Of a stretch of 64,000 nucleotides of DNA, positions 17,901 through 27,003 are shown piece by piece. The number at the start of each line of letters is the position of its first letter. Position 1 is the first letter of the stretch. Source of the stretch: Flavobacterium sp. ASV13 (GTDB taxonomy: Bacteria; Bacteroidota; Bacteroidia; Flavobacteriales; Flavobacteriaceae); the NCBI RefSeq assembly GCF_000745775.1, contig NZ_JQJY01000003.1:186001-250000 (forward strand). Reading direction: 5' to 3'. The notes below the pieces were generated by a model. The model saw nothing but the letters and a program-made list of their open reading frames with translations. It did not search any database and was not told the origin of the DNA. The translations under genes and the position numbers were made by a program.

Positions 17901-20860
17901 TTAAAGACCTGACAGGAATTCAGGACTTCAAAGGACTACAGTCGTTGGACTGTTCTTATAACGAATTGACCGCTTTAAATCTTTCGCAAAATTTATTACT
18001 AACAAGTCTTAAATGTAATTCTAATGCTATAACCAATTTAGATTTGTCAAAAAATACACTTTTAACAGAAGTAGATTGTCAAAAAAATAAAATTACTGCG
18101 ATAGACATTTCAAATTCTAAAGCACTAACACGAATAAACTGTTCAGATAACCAATTAACCAATTTGAATGTGGCAAATGGCAATAATAAAAATATGGCCA
18201 AATTGTATAATGAAAGTGATTTCCGTAAAAACCCAAATCTGACTTGTATTTATGTAGATAATGTAGATTACTCTAATTCTAACTGGTTTGGACTTAAAGA
18301 TCCTACAGCTAGTTACAGCAGATCTTGTGGTTTGTATGCTGATATTCCTGACGCAAATCTTGAAGCAAAATTAATTTTATTAGGTATTGACAAAGACGGC
18401 TTAAATGGCAAAATCCTAAAATCTGATGCAGAAGCGGTTACTAATTTGGATATTTCAGGAAGCGCTATCGTAAATGTAAGCACATTAGAATATTTTACCG
18501 CTTTAAAAACATTAAATCTGAGCAGTAACGATATCACAAATCTTAATCTGAATAAAAATGTATTGCTGACTTCTTTAGATTGTTCAAACACAAAAATTAC
18601 GAGTTTGGATATTTCTAAAAACAAAGCATTAACTTCTCTAAATACTGGTAATACCAAGTTAACGTATATCTCTTTAAAAAACGGAAATAACAACAAAATT
18701 CAATCTTTAAATTTAAAAAACAACACAGGACTTACTTGTATTGAAGTTGATGATTTGAATTATGCCAATAGCAATTGGTCAGCTTATAAAGATCCGTCTG
18801 CAAATTTTTCAGTTTCTTGTGGAATTTACACTGCCATTCCTGATGATAATTTTGAATACAAGCTTATTGCTTTAAAAATTGACACAGATGGTAAAAACAA
18901 CAGAGTTTTAACTTCGAACATTTCAAATCTTACTTTGTTAGATGTTAAAAGTTCACAAATCTCAGACCTGACAGGTATTCAGGATTTCAAAGCTTTAAAA
19001 ACGTTATATTTCGACGAAAACGTGGTAACAAATATTGATCTTTCTAAAAATACGGAGCTGACGATTTTATCATGTAGCAAAAACAACTTAACGAGTTTAA
19101 ATCTAAGCTCACAAAAAAAGCTAAGTAATTTAGATTGCAGCAACAATAAACTGACAGCATTAAATTTGGAATCTAATACTGTTTTGGATCGTTTAAGTTG
19201 CAGTTATAATGAATTAACGCAATTGGATGTTACTAAAAATGCTATTCTTGGCGGAATAGCGTGTGATGGAAATCATCTAACTTCAATAGACCTGACAAAA
19301 AACCCATTATTTGTAGGTATATCAGCCTCAGGCAATGAGCTGAAAAGCTTAGATTTATCACAATGTCCAAAAGTGAATCAAATAAGAGTCTCAAATAATA
19401 AAATTACATCTGATGCCTTAATTATTCCTAAAACAGCACCACTTAAAGTAGTTGATTTAAACTACAATCTATTAACCAATCTGGATATTTCGAATTATAG
19501 TTTATTAGAAGACCTTCAATGTTATGGTAATAAATTGATTACTTTAAAAGCATCCAATAATGCATCATTAACGGAGTTAAATTGTAATGATAATGAGCTA
19601 GTAAGCCTTGACATAACTAAAAACAAAAGCTTAAAAACGTTACATTGTGCCAACAATAAACTAACAACTATTGATTTTTATCAGGACGCTGCACTTTATT
19701 GGGTTTATTGCCAGAACAACAATTTAACCAATCTTGATTTTAGCCCGCTATTAGGTATGAATGCACTTTATGCTTATAACAACAAGTTGCAAAGTCTTAG
19801 CTTAGCTTATCAATTTGATGATGGTGCAACAACTGGTGATATAACAAATAATCCGTCATTAACTTGTATTAAAGTTAACAACATGACTTATGCTCCAAAT
19901 TGGCCTCTAAAAAAAGATACAACTGCCCAATATTCTACCGATTGTATTTCAATTACAACAATCGCTGATCCTAAATTTGAAGAGTATCTAATTAACGCCG
20001 GAATTGACAAGGATGGAAAAAACGGTCAGGTTCTGAATGTAAATTTAGCGAACATCACTACTTTAGATATTTCAAATCTTGGAATTACAGATTTGAAAGG
20101 AATAGAAGGATTTAAAGCACTTCAAAAATTATCTTGCAACGGGAATTCAATTTCTAACATCAACTTATCTTCAAATCTGATGTTGAGTTATTTAAATTGT
20201 TCAAATAATCCGCTTACGACACTTAACGTTTCTAATAATAGTTTATTGAAAGAATTATATTGCGACGGAAGTGTAACTGTTACCAAGAAATCAAATGAAG
20301 GCCCAAGCAAACTAACATCTCTGGACGTATCGAGCAATACTTTATTGACAAAACTTAGTTGTGCCAACAATCAGCTGAAAAGTCTTGATTTATCAAAAAA
20401 CATTAATCTTACTGAGGTAAATTGTTCTAGTAATAATTTGACAAACCTTAATTTAAATAATGGAAATAACAGCAAATTAATAAATCTTAACTTCAAATCT
20501 AATGCGTCACTAACTTGTATCAAAGTAGACAATGAAAGTTATTCGACTTTAAACTGGTCTGCAGCAAAAGATATCTCGGCTAAATATTCAGCTACTTGTG
20601 GCACATTAACTGTCGAAGAATCTATTTTTAGCAGCATCACTATTTATCCAAATCCGTCAAGCGGAACCGTAAACATTGATAATATAGATCTTGAAAAAAT
20701 TACAGTATACGACACCTTAGGTAAATTGGTAAAAACCGCTACATTTAAAACAGGAATTACCAATCATTCAATTGATTTAAATGAATTGCCACGCGGTGTT
20801 TATTACATCTTCTTAGAAGCCAATGGCACTCATATTGTCAAAAAAATTGTCTTGCAATAA
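14972..20860 (+). CDS. Giant secreted leucine-rich-repeat protein with T9SS sorting domain
   Basis: 1962 residues. Signal peptide 1-20 (SSFTYAQ). Eight modules start at about residues 21, 208, 478, 643, 932, 1122, 1285 and 1660. Each opens with an IPDxxFExxLI cap, then a GIDxDGxNGKV motif, then a variable number of roughly 21-residue LRRs (LTxLDxSKNxxLTxLxCSxN), and closes with a TCIxVDN...NWSxxKD...CG block. The last 75 residues (YPNPSSGTVNI onward to KKIVLQ) are a type-A type IX secretion sorting domain, so the protein is exported across the outer membrane and probably surface-attached or released. Probable role: adhesion or ligand binding; no enzyme motif is visible. A strong terminator follows. 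Confidence 0.93.
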   Translation: MKRKLLVLLSVLFISSFTYAQYTTIPDVNFENRLIQLKIDSGLPDGKVLTANIKTVQTLDVGFSKISNLNGIEDFTELQVLRCSSNYLTTLDVTKNTKLTVVDCSFNKLTYLNISNLLLLNGLTCSDNELTSLDISSNPILNGIRCGNNNLISLNLKNGYNSKFNDYFIDFKNNPHLDCIQVDNITYSNSKWSTYKDAAAVFSNSCGPKYTTITDSNFENKLINLGIDKDGLNGKVLTSDIVSVTTLDISNNAIKDLTGLEDFFGLTNLNISGNSPSKLDLTWQKKLKTLDCSNSQLTALNLAKNINLETLNCSNNKITTTNLWNNTLLISVKANGNLFTTLDIDGLKVLQTIDVSDNQLTSLNLSQNVLLTQLKCSNNKITALNTSKNINLNSIYFGSNKLTTFDISLNPLLTEISCENNLLASLNLKNGNNTNFKTYDFRNNPALACIEVDNAAYSTSNWSSKKDAATTYNVYCGPFTTIPDSAFEDKLIALGIDKDGKNGKIVTAFISNLTSLDLSNSSITDLTGIKDFTALTTLTVSGNQLVNLDLSNNKNLKVLNCSNNQLASLDVSKNTLLTDFYCNNNLLKTLNIKNGKNTKLVNFDFRNNPNLTCIEVDVVSYATTNWSAKKDPATTFEIFCGDYTLIPDYAFETSLINKGIDIDGRNGKVLTSSISGLTKLDVSNTSISNLKGIQDFKSLINLSCYNSKITALDLSQNTQLETLNCSGNLLTTLNVTNNKKLLSLNFNTNSIVNIDLSQNILLQSLDCSSNLFTALDISQNTALTSLTCNTNKLTALDISKNTSISVLNCYGNKITNLDLTLQKGLTNLNCSSNALTSLDVSKNLSITDFDCSGNKITNLDLSKNTSLKNINCGVNSLRSLNLKNGNNALFNQVRVSVNYEMYCIQVDNEDDFNTRFKNYKDQQAVYSENCDQVTLIPDPAFEDVLIANYIDIDGKNGKVQTFRIKQRPSLYVSAYKVKDLTGIQDFKGLQSLDCSYNELTALNLSQNLLLTSLKCNSNAITNLDLSKNTLLTEVDCQKNKITAIDISNSKALTRINCSDNQLTNLNVANGNNKNMAKLYNESDFRKNPNLTCIYVDNVDYSNSNWFGLKDPTASYSRSCGLYADIPDANLEAKLILLGIDKDGLNGKILKSDAEAVTNLDISGSAIVNVSTLEYFTALKTLNLSSNDITNLNLNKNVLLTSLDCSNTKITSLDISKNKALTSLNTGNTKLTYISLKNGNNNKIQSLNLKNNTGLTCIEVDDLNYANSNWSAYKDPSANFSVSCGIYTAIPDDNFEYKLIALKIDTDGKNNRVLTSNISNLTLLDVKSSQISDLTGIQDFKALKTLYFDENVVTNIDLSKNTELTILSCSKNNLTSLNLSSQKKLSNLDCSNNKLTALNLESNTVLDRLSCSYNELTQLDVTKNAILGGIACDGNHLTSIDLTKNPLFVGISASGNELKSLDLSQCPKVNQIRVSNNKITSDALIIPKTAPLKVVDLNYNLLTNLDISNYSLLEDLQCYGNKLITLKASNNASLTELNCNDNELVSLDITKNKSLKTLHCANNKLTTIDFYQDAALYWVYCQNNNLTNLDFSPLLGMNALYAYNNKLQSLSLAYQFDDGATTGDITNNPSLTCIKVNNMTYAPNWPLKKDTTAQYSTDCISITTIADPKFEEYLINAGIDKDGKNGQVLNVNLANITTLDISNLGITDLKGIEGFKALQKLSCNGNSISNINLSSNLMLSYLNCSNNPLTTLNVSNNSLLKELYCDGSVTVTKKSNEGPSKLTSLDVSSNTLLTKLSCANNQLKSLDLSKNINLTEVNCSSNNLTNLNLNNGNNSKLINLNFKSNASLTCIKVDNESYSTLNWSAAKDISAKYSATCGTLTVEESIFSSITIYPNPSSGTVNIDNIDLEKITVYDTLGKLVKTATFKTGITNHSIDLNELPRGVYYIFLEANGTHIVKKIVLQ

Positions 20861-20883
20861 TTTACTGACAAGAACAATACATT

Positions 20884-20926
20884 AAAAAAAATGCGTTTTT
20901 ATTACTTTAAAAACGCATTTTTTTAT
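20884..20926 (+). terminator. Terminator after the LRR gene
   Basis: AAATGCGTTTTTA, six-base loop, TAAAAACGCATTT and T run. Confidence 0.9.
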
Positions 20927-21147
20927 GTCCAATTTCGAAATTAAAAAATTCTCAGAAACATTTTTCTTAAAATTATAGTAATTAAACATTTAACGATCAA
21001 TTGCTTTTTAAACTTTGTCTGCACTAAATTTTCCATTCATTAAATAAATCCTTAAATTCGCCATCACAAATAACAAAAGAATAATCTGAAAATGAGTTTC
21101 GGAACTATAAACCTCATTTTCGGTAGTAAATACTAAAAACCAAAAAA

Positions 21148-22536
21148 ATGAAATACGACGTTATTGTTTTAGGAAGTGGTCCTGGCGGATATGTAACAGC
21201 TATTAGAGCTTCACAATTAGGCTTTAAAACAGCTGTAGTTGAAAAAGAAAACCTTGGTGGTGTATGTTTAAACTGGGGATGTATCCCAACAAAAGCATTA
21301 TTAAAATCAGCACAGGTTTTTGATTATTTAAAACACGCTTCTGACTACGGATTAAAAGTTTCTGAATTTGATAAAGATTTCCCTGCTGTTGTACAACGCA
21401 GCCGTGGTGTTGCTGAAGGAATGAGTAAAGGTGTTCAGTTCCTGATGAAAAAAAACAAAATTGACGTTATTGAAGGTTTTGGAAAACTAAAACCAGGAAA
21501 AAAACTTGACGTTACTGATAAAGACAATAAAGTTACTGAATACAGCGCTGATCACATCATCATTGCAACTGGTGCTCGTTCTCGTGAGTTGCCAAACTTA
21601 CCTCAAGATGGCGTAAAAGTAATTGGTTACCGTCAGGCAATGACTTTACCAACACAACCAAAATCTATGATTATTGTTGGTTCTGGAGCAATTGGAGTTG
21701 AGTTCGCTCACTTCTACAACTCAATGGGAACTGATGTTACTATTGTAGAATTTATGCCAAACGTAGTTCCTGTAGAGGACGAAGATATCTCAAAACAATT
21801 TGAGCGTTCTTTGAAAAAAGCTGGAATTAAAGTAATGACTAACTCTTCTGTAGAAAAAGTTGATACTACAGGAAACGGAGTTAAAGCAACTGTAAAAACT
21901 GCAAAAGGAGAAGAAGTTCTTGAAGCTGATATCGTACTTTCTGCGGTTGGAATCAAAACTAACATTGAAAATATTGGTTTAGAAGAAGTTGGTATTGCTG
22001 TTGACAGAGATAAAATCTTAGTTAACGCTTACAACGCAACTAACATTCCAGGATACTACGCAATTGGAGACGTTACTCCAGGTCAGGCTTTAGCTCACGT
22101 AGCTTCTGCTGAAGGAATTAACTGTGTTGAAAAAATCGCTGGTTTACACGTAGATCCAATCGATTACGGAAACGTTCCTGGTTGTACTTATGCAACTCCA
22201 GAAATCGCTTCTGTAGGTTTAACTGAAAAACAAGCTAAAGAAAAAGGATACGAATTAAAAATTGGTAAATTCCCATTCTCTGCTTCAGGAAAAGCTAAAG
22301 CTGCCGGAACTCCAGATGGATTCGTAAAAGTAATTTTCGATGCTAAATACGGAGAATGGTTAGGATGCCACATGATTGGTGCTGGTGTTACAGATATGAT
22401 TGCTGAGGCAGTTGTTGCTCGTAAACTAGAGACTACAGGTCATGAAATCCTTAAATCTATCCACCCTCACCCAACAATGAGCGAGGCTGTTATGGAAGCT
22501 GTTGCTGATGCTTACGGCGAAGTAATTCACTTGTAA
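21148..22536 (+). CDS. lpdA: Dihydrolipoyl dehydrogenase (E3)
   Basis: 462 residues. FAD-binding GSGPGG (9-14), redox disulphide Cys40/Cys45 in GGVCLNWGCIPTK, NAD-binding GSGAIGVE in the middle, and the C-terminal active-site pair His441/Glu446 in HPHPTMSE. It reoxidises dihydrolipoamide for pyruvate/2-oxoglutarate dehydrogenase and the glycine cleavage system. No E1/E2 genes lie nearby, so it may serve several complexes. Codon choice is markedly more uniform (GCT, GTT, AAC, TAC rich) than in the neighbours, which fits high expression. Own terminator. Confidence 0.97.
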   Translation: MKYDVIVLGSGPGGYVTAIRASQLGFKTAVVEKENLGGVCLNWGCIPTKALLKSAQVFDYLKHASDYGLKVSEFDKDFPAVVQRSRGVAEGMSKGVQFLMKKNKIDVIEGFGKLKPGKKLDVTDKDNKVTEYSADHIIIATGARSRELPNLPQDGVKVIGYRQAMTLPTQPKSMIIVGSGAIGVEFAHFYNSMGTDVTIVEFMPNVVPVEDEDISKQFERSLKKAGIKVMTNSSVEKVDTTGNGVKATVKTAKGEEVLEADIVLSAVGIKTNIENIGLEEVGIAVDRDKILVNAYNATNIPGYYAIGDVTPGQALAHVASAEGINCVEKIAGLHVDPIDYGNVPGCTYATPEIASVGLTEKQAKEKGYELKIGKFPFSASGKAKAAGTPDGFVKVIFDAKYGEWLGCHMIGAGVTDMIAEAVVARKLETTGHEILKSIHPHPTMSEAVMEAVADAYGEVIHL

Positions 22537-22572
22537 AAATAAACCGTTTTACGGTTACATATAATTTTCAAT

Positions 22573-22612
22573 TTAAAAATCCGATTTGTGAAAGCAAGTC
22601 GGATTTTTTTAT
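22573..22612 (+). terminator. Terminator after lpdA
   Basis: AAATCCGATTTG (22577-22588) pairs with CAAGTCGGATTT (22595-22606), one G-U pair, then a T run. The stem resembles the one at 8872-8901. Confidence 0.88.
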
Positions 22613-22642
22613 TTTCATAACTTTACCTAAACATAATAAGTT

Positions 22643-23548
22643 ATGAAAGAGATTTGTATTGTTGAATTTCCATCAAATTTAGGTTTAAAAGAACCTCAGC
22701 CAGGAAAAGAACCCGGAGTAAAAAAATTGCCCGAATGGCTATGGCGACACAATCTGCATAAAGAAATTAATCCGAAAGATGTCTTGACGCTTGACGCTCC
22801 AAAATATACCAATATTAAAGATCCTGAAACGCAAATTCTCAATACAAATTCGCTTGTAGAATACGCCAGAGAACAAGCATATTTAATCAATAATTTACTT
22901 TCACAAAATAAATTTCCATTTATAATTGGTGGTGACTGCAGTATCCTTCTAGGAACGGCAATTGCTTTAAAACAAAAAGGAAATTATGGTTTATTTTACC
23001 TCGACGGACATACCGATTTCATGGATGTTTCTTTATCTGAAACTGGTGGCGTCGGCGGAATGGCTGCTTCAATTGTAACGGGAAATGGACATCAAAAACT
23101 GACCGATATTCTTAATCTTTCTCCGTATATCAAAGAAGAAAATCTTTGGTGCGTGGGTAATCGTGAATATGATGAAGAATATGAAAATGAAATCCGAAAT
23201 TCCAAAGCAACATATCTTAGTTTAAATGATATCCGAAAGCAAGGAATTTCGAATTGTGTTTCCGCATTTCTTTCTGAAGTAAAAAACAAAAATCTTGACG
23301 GTTTTTTTCTTCATATTGATGTTGATGTTCTAAACGACGAAATTATGCCGTGTGTTGACAGCAGAACGCCAGACGGGCTTTCATATGCTGAATTTAATGA
23401 ACTTACCTCCTATTTATTTCAAAGTGAAAAATTAACTGGACTCGAAATAACGATTCTCGACCCAGATCTAGATCTTAGTGGGCAATACTCAAAGGATTTT
23501 GTTGCCAATATTACAAGTACTTTTAACGAGTTCAGAAATAAATTTTAA
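22643..23548 (+). CDS. Arginase/agmatinase-fold ureohydrolase family protein
   Basis: 301 residues with the ureohydrolase metal motifs: GGDCS (first ligand His replaced by Cys, as in some bacterial members), DGHTDF (DxHxD) and HIDVDVLND (DxD). The family hydrolyses guanidino or formimino groups using two manganese ions (arginine, agmatine, formiminoglutamate). The substrate is not decidable from the motifs, and no arginine, polyamine or histidine catabolism genes are nearby. A TAACTTTA box just upstream could be a weak promoter. Downstream spacing of 137 bases to the next gene suggests a separate unit. Confidence 0.82.
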   Translation: MKEICIVEFPSNLGLKEPQPGKEPGVKKLPEWLWRHNLHKEINPKDVLTLDAPKYTNIKDPETQILNTNSLVEYAREQAYLINNLLSQNKFPFIIGGDCSILLGTAIALKQKGNYGLFYLDGHTDFMDVSLSETGGVGGMAASIVTGNGHQKLTDILNLSPYIKEENLWCVGNREYDEEYENEIRNSKATYLSLNDIRKQGISNCVSAFLSEVKNKNLDGFFLHIDVDVLNDEIMPCVDSRTPDGLSYAEFNELTSYLFQSEKLTGLEITILDPDLDLSGQYSKDFVANITSTFNEFRNKF

Positions 23549-23685
23549 TAAAACAAAGTACAAGACAAGTTGCTCTTTTAAAAAATTACAACACTCAAAT
23601 TCAATATTTTATACTATTTTTACTACTGACAATCCGTTGTCACAATGCCATTTTACTTTTACTGAAACAATTAAAAATAAGTTTT

Positions 23686-24072
23686 ATGGAAACAAAAGAC
23701 GGAAAACTAGCTGTTTATGCCGAAACTCGCGCAGACTGGAGAAAATGGCTTTCAGAAAATGGTGCAAATGAAAAATCAGTTTGGCTAATTTTATATCACA
23801 AAAAAAGCCAGACAAAAAGTGTCAATTTAATTGAAGCTACTGAAGAAGCGCTTTGCTTTGGATGGATTGACAGTCTTTGCAAAAAACGTGATACAGAAAG
23901 CTATTATTTGACTTTTTCACATCGAAATCCGAAAACCAGCAAATGGAGCAAAACTAACATTGAAAGAGCCGAAAGACTTATTGCACAGAATTTAATGACA
24001 GAACAGGGCCAAAGATTAATTGATATTGCCAAAGAACAAGGAAAATGGATTATTGATACTTCAGAAAAATAA
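23686..24072 (+). CDS. YdeI/OmpD-associated-like protein, short form
   Basis: 128 residues. The N-terminal text (VYAETRADWRKWLSENG, then EALCFGWIDSLCKK and KTSKWSKTNIERAERLI) is typical of the YdeI/bacteriocin-protection family. Usual members are near 190 residues and continue with a second helical block; here the frame stops right after GKWIIDTSEK and the sequence beyond does not resume coding. It is either a natural short form or a C-terminally truncated gene. Role unknown. Confidence 0.72.
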   Translation: METKDGKLAVYAETRADWRKWLSENGANEKSVWLILYHKKSQTKSVNLIEATEEALCFGWIDSLCKKRDTESYYLTFSHRNPKTSKWSKTNIERAERLIAQNLMTEQGQRLIDIAKEQGKWIIDTSEK

Positions 24073-24114
24073 ATATCACTCAAAATCACAGTTATAACCT
24101 AAACTATCTATATC

Positions 24115-24795
24115 ATGCTAAAACATTTTCTTTTCATCTTGCTTTTCAGTTTCGGAATGAATGCTTTTGCTCAGGAACTTGATTTCAAAGCACCGGATTA
24201 TAAACAAATTGAAAAAGAAATTCAGGATAAAAAATCGGTATTTTATTATCCGAAGCTGATGGATCGGTTAGCCAAAAATGATACGCTCATGACGCAAGAT
24301 GATTTTCGCTATTTGTATTTTGGATATGTTTTTCAGCCTAAATACAACGCTTTCTGGAGATCTCCTGATGAAATAAAGCTTCGCGAATATTACAACAAAG
24401 AAAAACTGGAAACTGCTGATTATAATGAAATCATCAAACTTGCCAATCATACGCTGACTGATTTTCCTTTTGATTTAAAACAGCTCAATTATCTGGCTTA
24501 TATTTATCATTTAAAAGGTGATGATGAATCAGCAAAAATAACTTCATACAAATTTCACAACATTATGAACGCCATTTTGTCTTCTGGCGACGGCAAAAAA
24601 TGCGAAACAGGATTTCATGTCTTATTAGTCGAACATGAATATGTTATGCTGAATCTTTTTGAGCTTGAATCAAAAGGACAATCATTGGTTGGAAATTGTG
24701 ATTATCTTAGCTTTGAAAAAGGAAAATATAATGTTGATGGCGTGTATTTCAACATCGAAAAAATGCTTGAAAATGAAGCCAAGGGAATTAAATAA
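24115..24795 (+). CDS. DUF4919 family exported protein
   Basis: 226 residues with a signal peptide (about 1-20, MNAFAQ). The body (FRYLYFGYVFQPKYNAFWR, then a helical TPR-like section with LNYLAYIYHLKGD) matches the DUF4919 family of Bacteroidetes. No catalytic residues are visible. Followed 13 bases later by a GNAT gene, so the two may be co-transcribed. Periplasmic or outer-membrane function unknown. Confidence 0.7.
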   Translation: MLKHFLFILLFSFGMNAFAQELDFKAPDYKQIEKEIQDKKSVFYYPKLMDRLAKNDTLMTQDDFRYLYFGYVFQPKYNAFWRSPDEIKLREYYNKEKLETADYNEIIKLANHTLTDFPFDLKQLNYLAYIYHLKGDDESAKITSYKFHNIMNAILSSGDGKKCETGFHVLLVEHEYVMLNLFELESKGQSLVGNCDYLSFEKGKYNVDGVYFNIEKMLENEAKGIK

Positions 24796-24808
24796 GCTTA
24801 TAAATTGA

Positions 24809-25240
24809 ATGACTATAACAACAATAAGAGAAAAGGATTATGAGCCTTTGAAAAAATTATTTTTAGAGGAAAGAAAAAGTACTTTTTCGTGGCTCGACCA
24901 ATCTGAATTTCAGTTAGATGATTTCGAGAAACTGACTCAAGGCGAGTTTATTCTAACGGCACTTATTGATAACATTCCGGTTGGATTTATATCGATTTGG
25001 ATGCCCAATAATTTCATTCACCACTTATACATCAGCAAAAAATATCAGGGCCAAAACATTGGAACTGAATTACTGAAAGCTGCCACAAAAAAAGCTGCAT
25101 TTCCTATTACATTGAAATGTTTAGAAAAAAACATGAAAGCCGTCGATTTTTATAAAAGCAAGGGATTTATTGAAAAGGAAAAAGGAAATTCTGAACATGG
25201 CACTTATATTTTATTCGAATTATTAGAAAACATAAATTAA
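24809..25240 (+). CDS. GNAT family N-acetyltransferase
   Basis: 143 residues, single GNAT domain. The acetyl-CoA pyrophosphate loop reads KKYQGQNIGTELL, and the strand before it (HHLYISKK) and the final KAVDFYKSKGF block are typical of the Gcn5-related fold, which transfers acetyl from acetyl-CoA to an amine. The acceptor is unknown. It sits in a co-directional run with the DUF4919 gene before it and a membrane protein after it. Confidence 0.85.
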   Translation: MTITTIREKDYEPLKKLFLEERKSTFSWLDQSEFQLDDFEKLTQGEFILTALIDNIPVGFISIWMPNNFIHHLYISKKYQGQNIGTELLKAATKKAAFPITLKCLEKNMKAVDFYKSKGFIEKEKGNSEHGTYILFELLENIN

Positions 25241-25260
25241 CCAAAACTATATACCTCAAA

Positions 25261-25890
25261 ATGAATTTAACAGTATTACCTGCTGATCTTAAAAAACAAA
25301 TTGAAAATGAAAAAACAGATTTCTCTATAAAAGCACAACGAAAACAGCCACTCAGCAAGTCATTAGGCGGGTTGCTTATCGGGATTTTGATGTGCGCTTT
25401 TATGAGTCTTTTTATATATGGCTTTCTTGGGCCTTTATTTAAAAATGAAGAAACTCACTTTGAGTCAAATGGAGTTCCAGTAACTGCTAGTTTAGATGAT
25501 TTAGGTGAATTAATCGTTCCGGGCGGAATTATCTGTTTACTAACGCTGGCGGGAATTTACGTGATTATAAATTCAATTTATTCCTTATTTCAAAAAGGAG
25601 GATATTTTGTTGGAACAGAAACCAGACTGATTCAATTTCAAAATGGAAAAACAACCAGCACCGATTGGGAACAATTTACAGGAAATGTCAAAATAAAGGC
25701 TAGGAATAATTTTGGAAATCTCGAGTTTGAACTAAGAACCGGAAAAATGGAAAGCAGAAAAAACAACCCAGATAAATTCGTTCCGGATATTATTTATGTT
25801 TCAGGAATTGAAAATGTATATGAAATTGAAAAAAAATGCAGAGTGAGAATCAAGGAAAATGATCCAACTCCAGCCGTTGTTTTAAACTAA
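25261..25890 (+). CDS. Hypothetical membrane protein with two membrane segments
   Basis: 209 residues not recognised as a named family. Two hydrophobic helices at about 36-57 and 78-102 are joined by a short loop; the rest (about 115-209) is a mixed alpha/beta soluble part. No signal peptide, no metal motif. Co-directional with the GNAT and DUF1801 genes with gaps of 20 and 7 bases, suggesting an operon. Confidence 0.6.
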   Translation: MNLTVLPADLKKQIENEKTDFSIKAQRKQPLSKSLGGLLIGILMCAFMSLFIYGFLGPLFKNEETHFESNGVPVTASLDDLGELIVPGGIICLLTLAGIYVIINSIYSLFQKGGYFVGTETRLIQFQNGKTTSTDWEQFTGNVKIKARNNFGNLEFELRTGKMESRKNNPDKFVPDIIYVSGIENVYEIEKKCRVRIKENDPTPAVVLN

Positions 25891-25897
25891 AAAGATT

Positions 25898-26287
25898 ATG
25901 AATCAGGAAATTAACGATTATAACGATTCTCAAACTTCCGAAGACAAAAAAATATGTGATTTGTTAAGTTCTGAGATAAATTCATTTCTGCATGAAGCGG
26001 AAAGCAAAATCTGGCACAGACATCCGGTTTGGTTTTTAGACGGAAATCCTGTTGCGGGCTATAGCAAATTAAAAGATTCCGTGAGACTTCTTTTTTGGAG
26101 CGGGCAGACTTTTGAGGAATCCGAACTTCAGAATGAAGGAAGTTTTAAAGCCGCTGAAAAGCGTTATACAAATGCTGAACAAATCAATATTGACGATTTG
26201 AAAAGATGGCTTGAAAAGGCAAGAAACATTCAGTGGGATTATAAAAATATTGTCAAACGAAAAGGTGTTTTGATTCGCCTGAAATAA
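25898..26287 (+). CDS. DUF1801 domain protein
   Basis: 129 residues. KIWHRHPVWFLDGNPVAGYS and VRLLFWSGQ are the core of DUF1801, a small fold related to the YdhG/frataxin-like group. Some relatives are annotated as iron chaperones, but this one lacks obvious acidic clusters typical of frataxin, so I make no metal-binding claim. Part of the small gene run beginning at 24115. Other DUF1801 genes in this window lie at 37096 and 44668. Confidence 0.75.
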   Translation: MNQEINDYNDSQTSEDKKICDLLSSEINSFLHEAESKIWHRHPVWFLDGNPVAGYSKLKDSVRLLFWSGQTFEESELQNEGSFKAAEKRYTNAEQINIDDLKRWLEKARNIQWDYKNIVKRKGVLIRLK

Positions 26288-26318
26288 TTTTACTTTAAAA
26301 AAAGCATTAAAACTACAA

Positions 26319-26906
26319 ATGAAAACATTAACTAAAAAAGACATTGAAAAACCAATTGGAGGCTTATTTTTCATGATTATTAACACTTCGATTTGGGCTT
26401 TTATAGCCGAATATTATCTTGAAAATAAAGACTCCCGTCTTGCAGGCATTTTTTTAGGACTTATCATTATGAGTTTTTTATTCTTTTATCTGAAATTTAC
26501 AAAAGCTCAAAAAAATCTTCCGGAAAGCACAATTGAAAAAACAGAAGAAGAAAAGAAAAACGAAAAATGGTTTTTGATCATTTTTGGTCTGGAAGGCCTC
26601 GGAATATTACTTGCCAAAAATATTTTGATGAATATTAATCACGACGAACTGTTTATTTGCTTTTTTGTTCTAATTGTGGGCCTGCATTTTTTTCCGCTTG
26701 CTAAAATATTCAAACGTACTTTTGATCTTTACATAGGAACCTGGACTTCTTTATTTGCAATTCTTGGTATTTATTTGATAACACAAAAAATTACACCAGT
26801 AAATATTACTAATGTAATTGTTAGTTTAGGCTGTGCATTTGCAACTATTTCTTATGGGTTCAGAATGATTCTTGAAGGCCAAAAATTGCTCTTAATCAAA
26901 AGCTAA
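26319..26906 (+). CDS. Hypothetical multi-pass membrane protein
   Basis: 195 residues with about six hydrophobic segments (18-34, 43-60, 84-100, 110-126, 136-154, 164-182). A charged cytoplasmic loop rich in Lys/Glu lies at about 63-82. No family recognised. It is the last gene of the run from 24115 and is followed by the lipoprotein array after an AT-rich 97-base gap. Confidence 0.6.
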   Translation: MKTLTKKDIEKPIGGLFFMIINTSIWAFIAEYYLENKDSRLAGIFLGLIIMSFLFFYLKFTKAQKNLPESTIEKTEEEKKNEKWFLIIFGLEGLGILLAKNILMNINHDELFICFFVLIVGLHFFPLAKIFKRTFDLYIGTWTSLFAILGIYLITQKITPVNITNVIVSLGCAFATISYGFRMILEGQKLLLIKS

Positions 26907-27003
26907 TTTAGAAAATTAAACAATATTTTAATAAATTACCTACAATTAACGCAACCTTTTAACTAAAAATTCATCTTTAAATAAAACCAATTAATTTAAA
27001 CCG

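Noticed and set aside
18313..18696. 127-residue minus-strand ORF inside the LRR gene
   Set aside because: Shadow of the repetitive LRR coding sequence.
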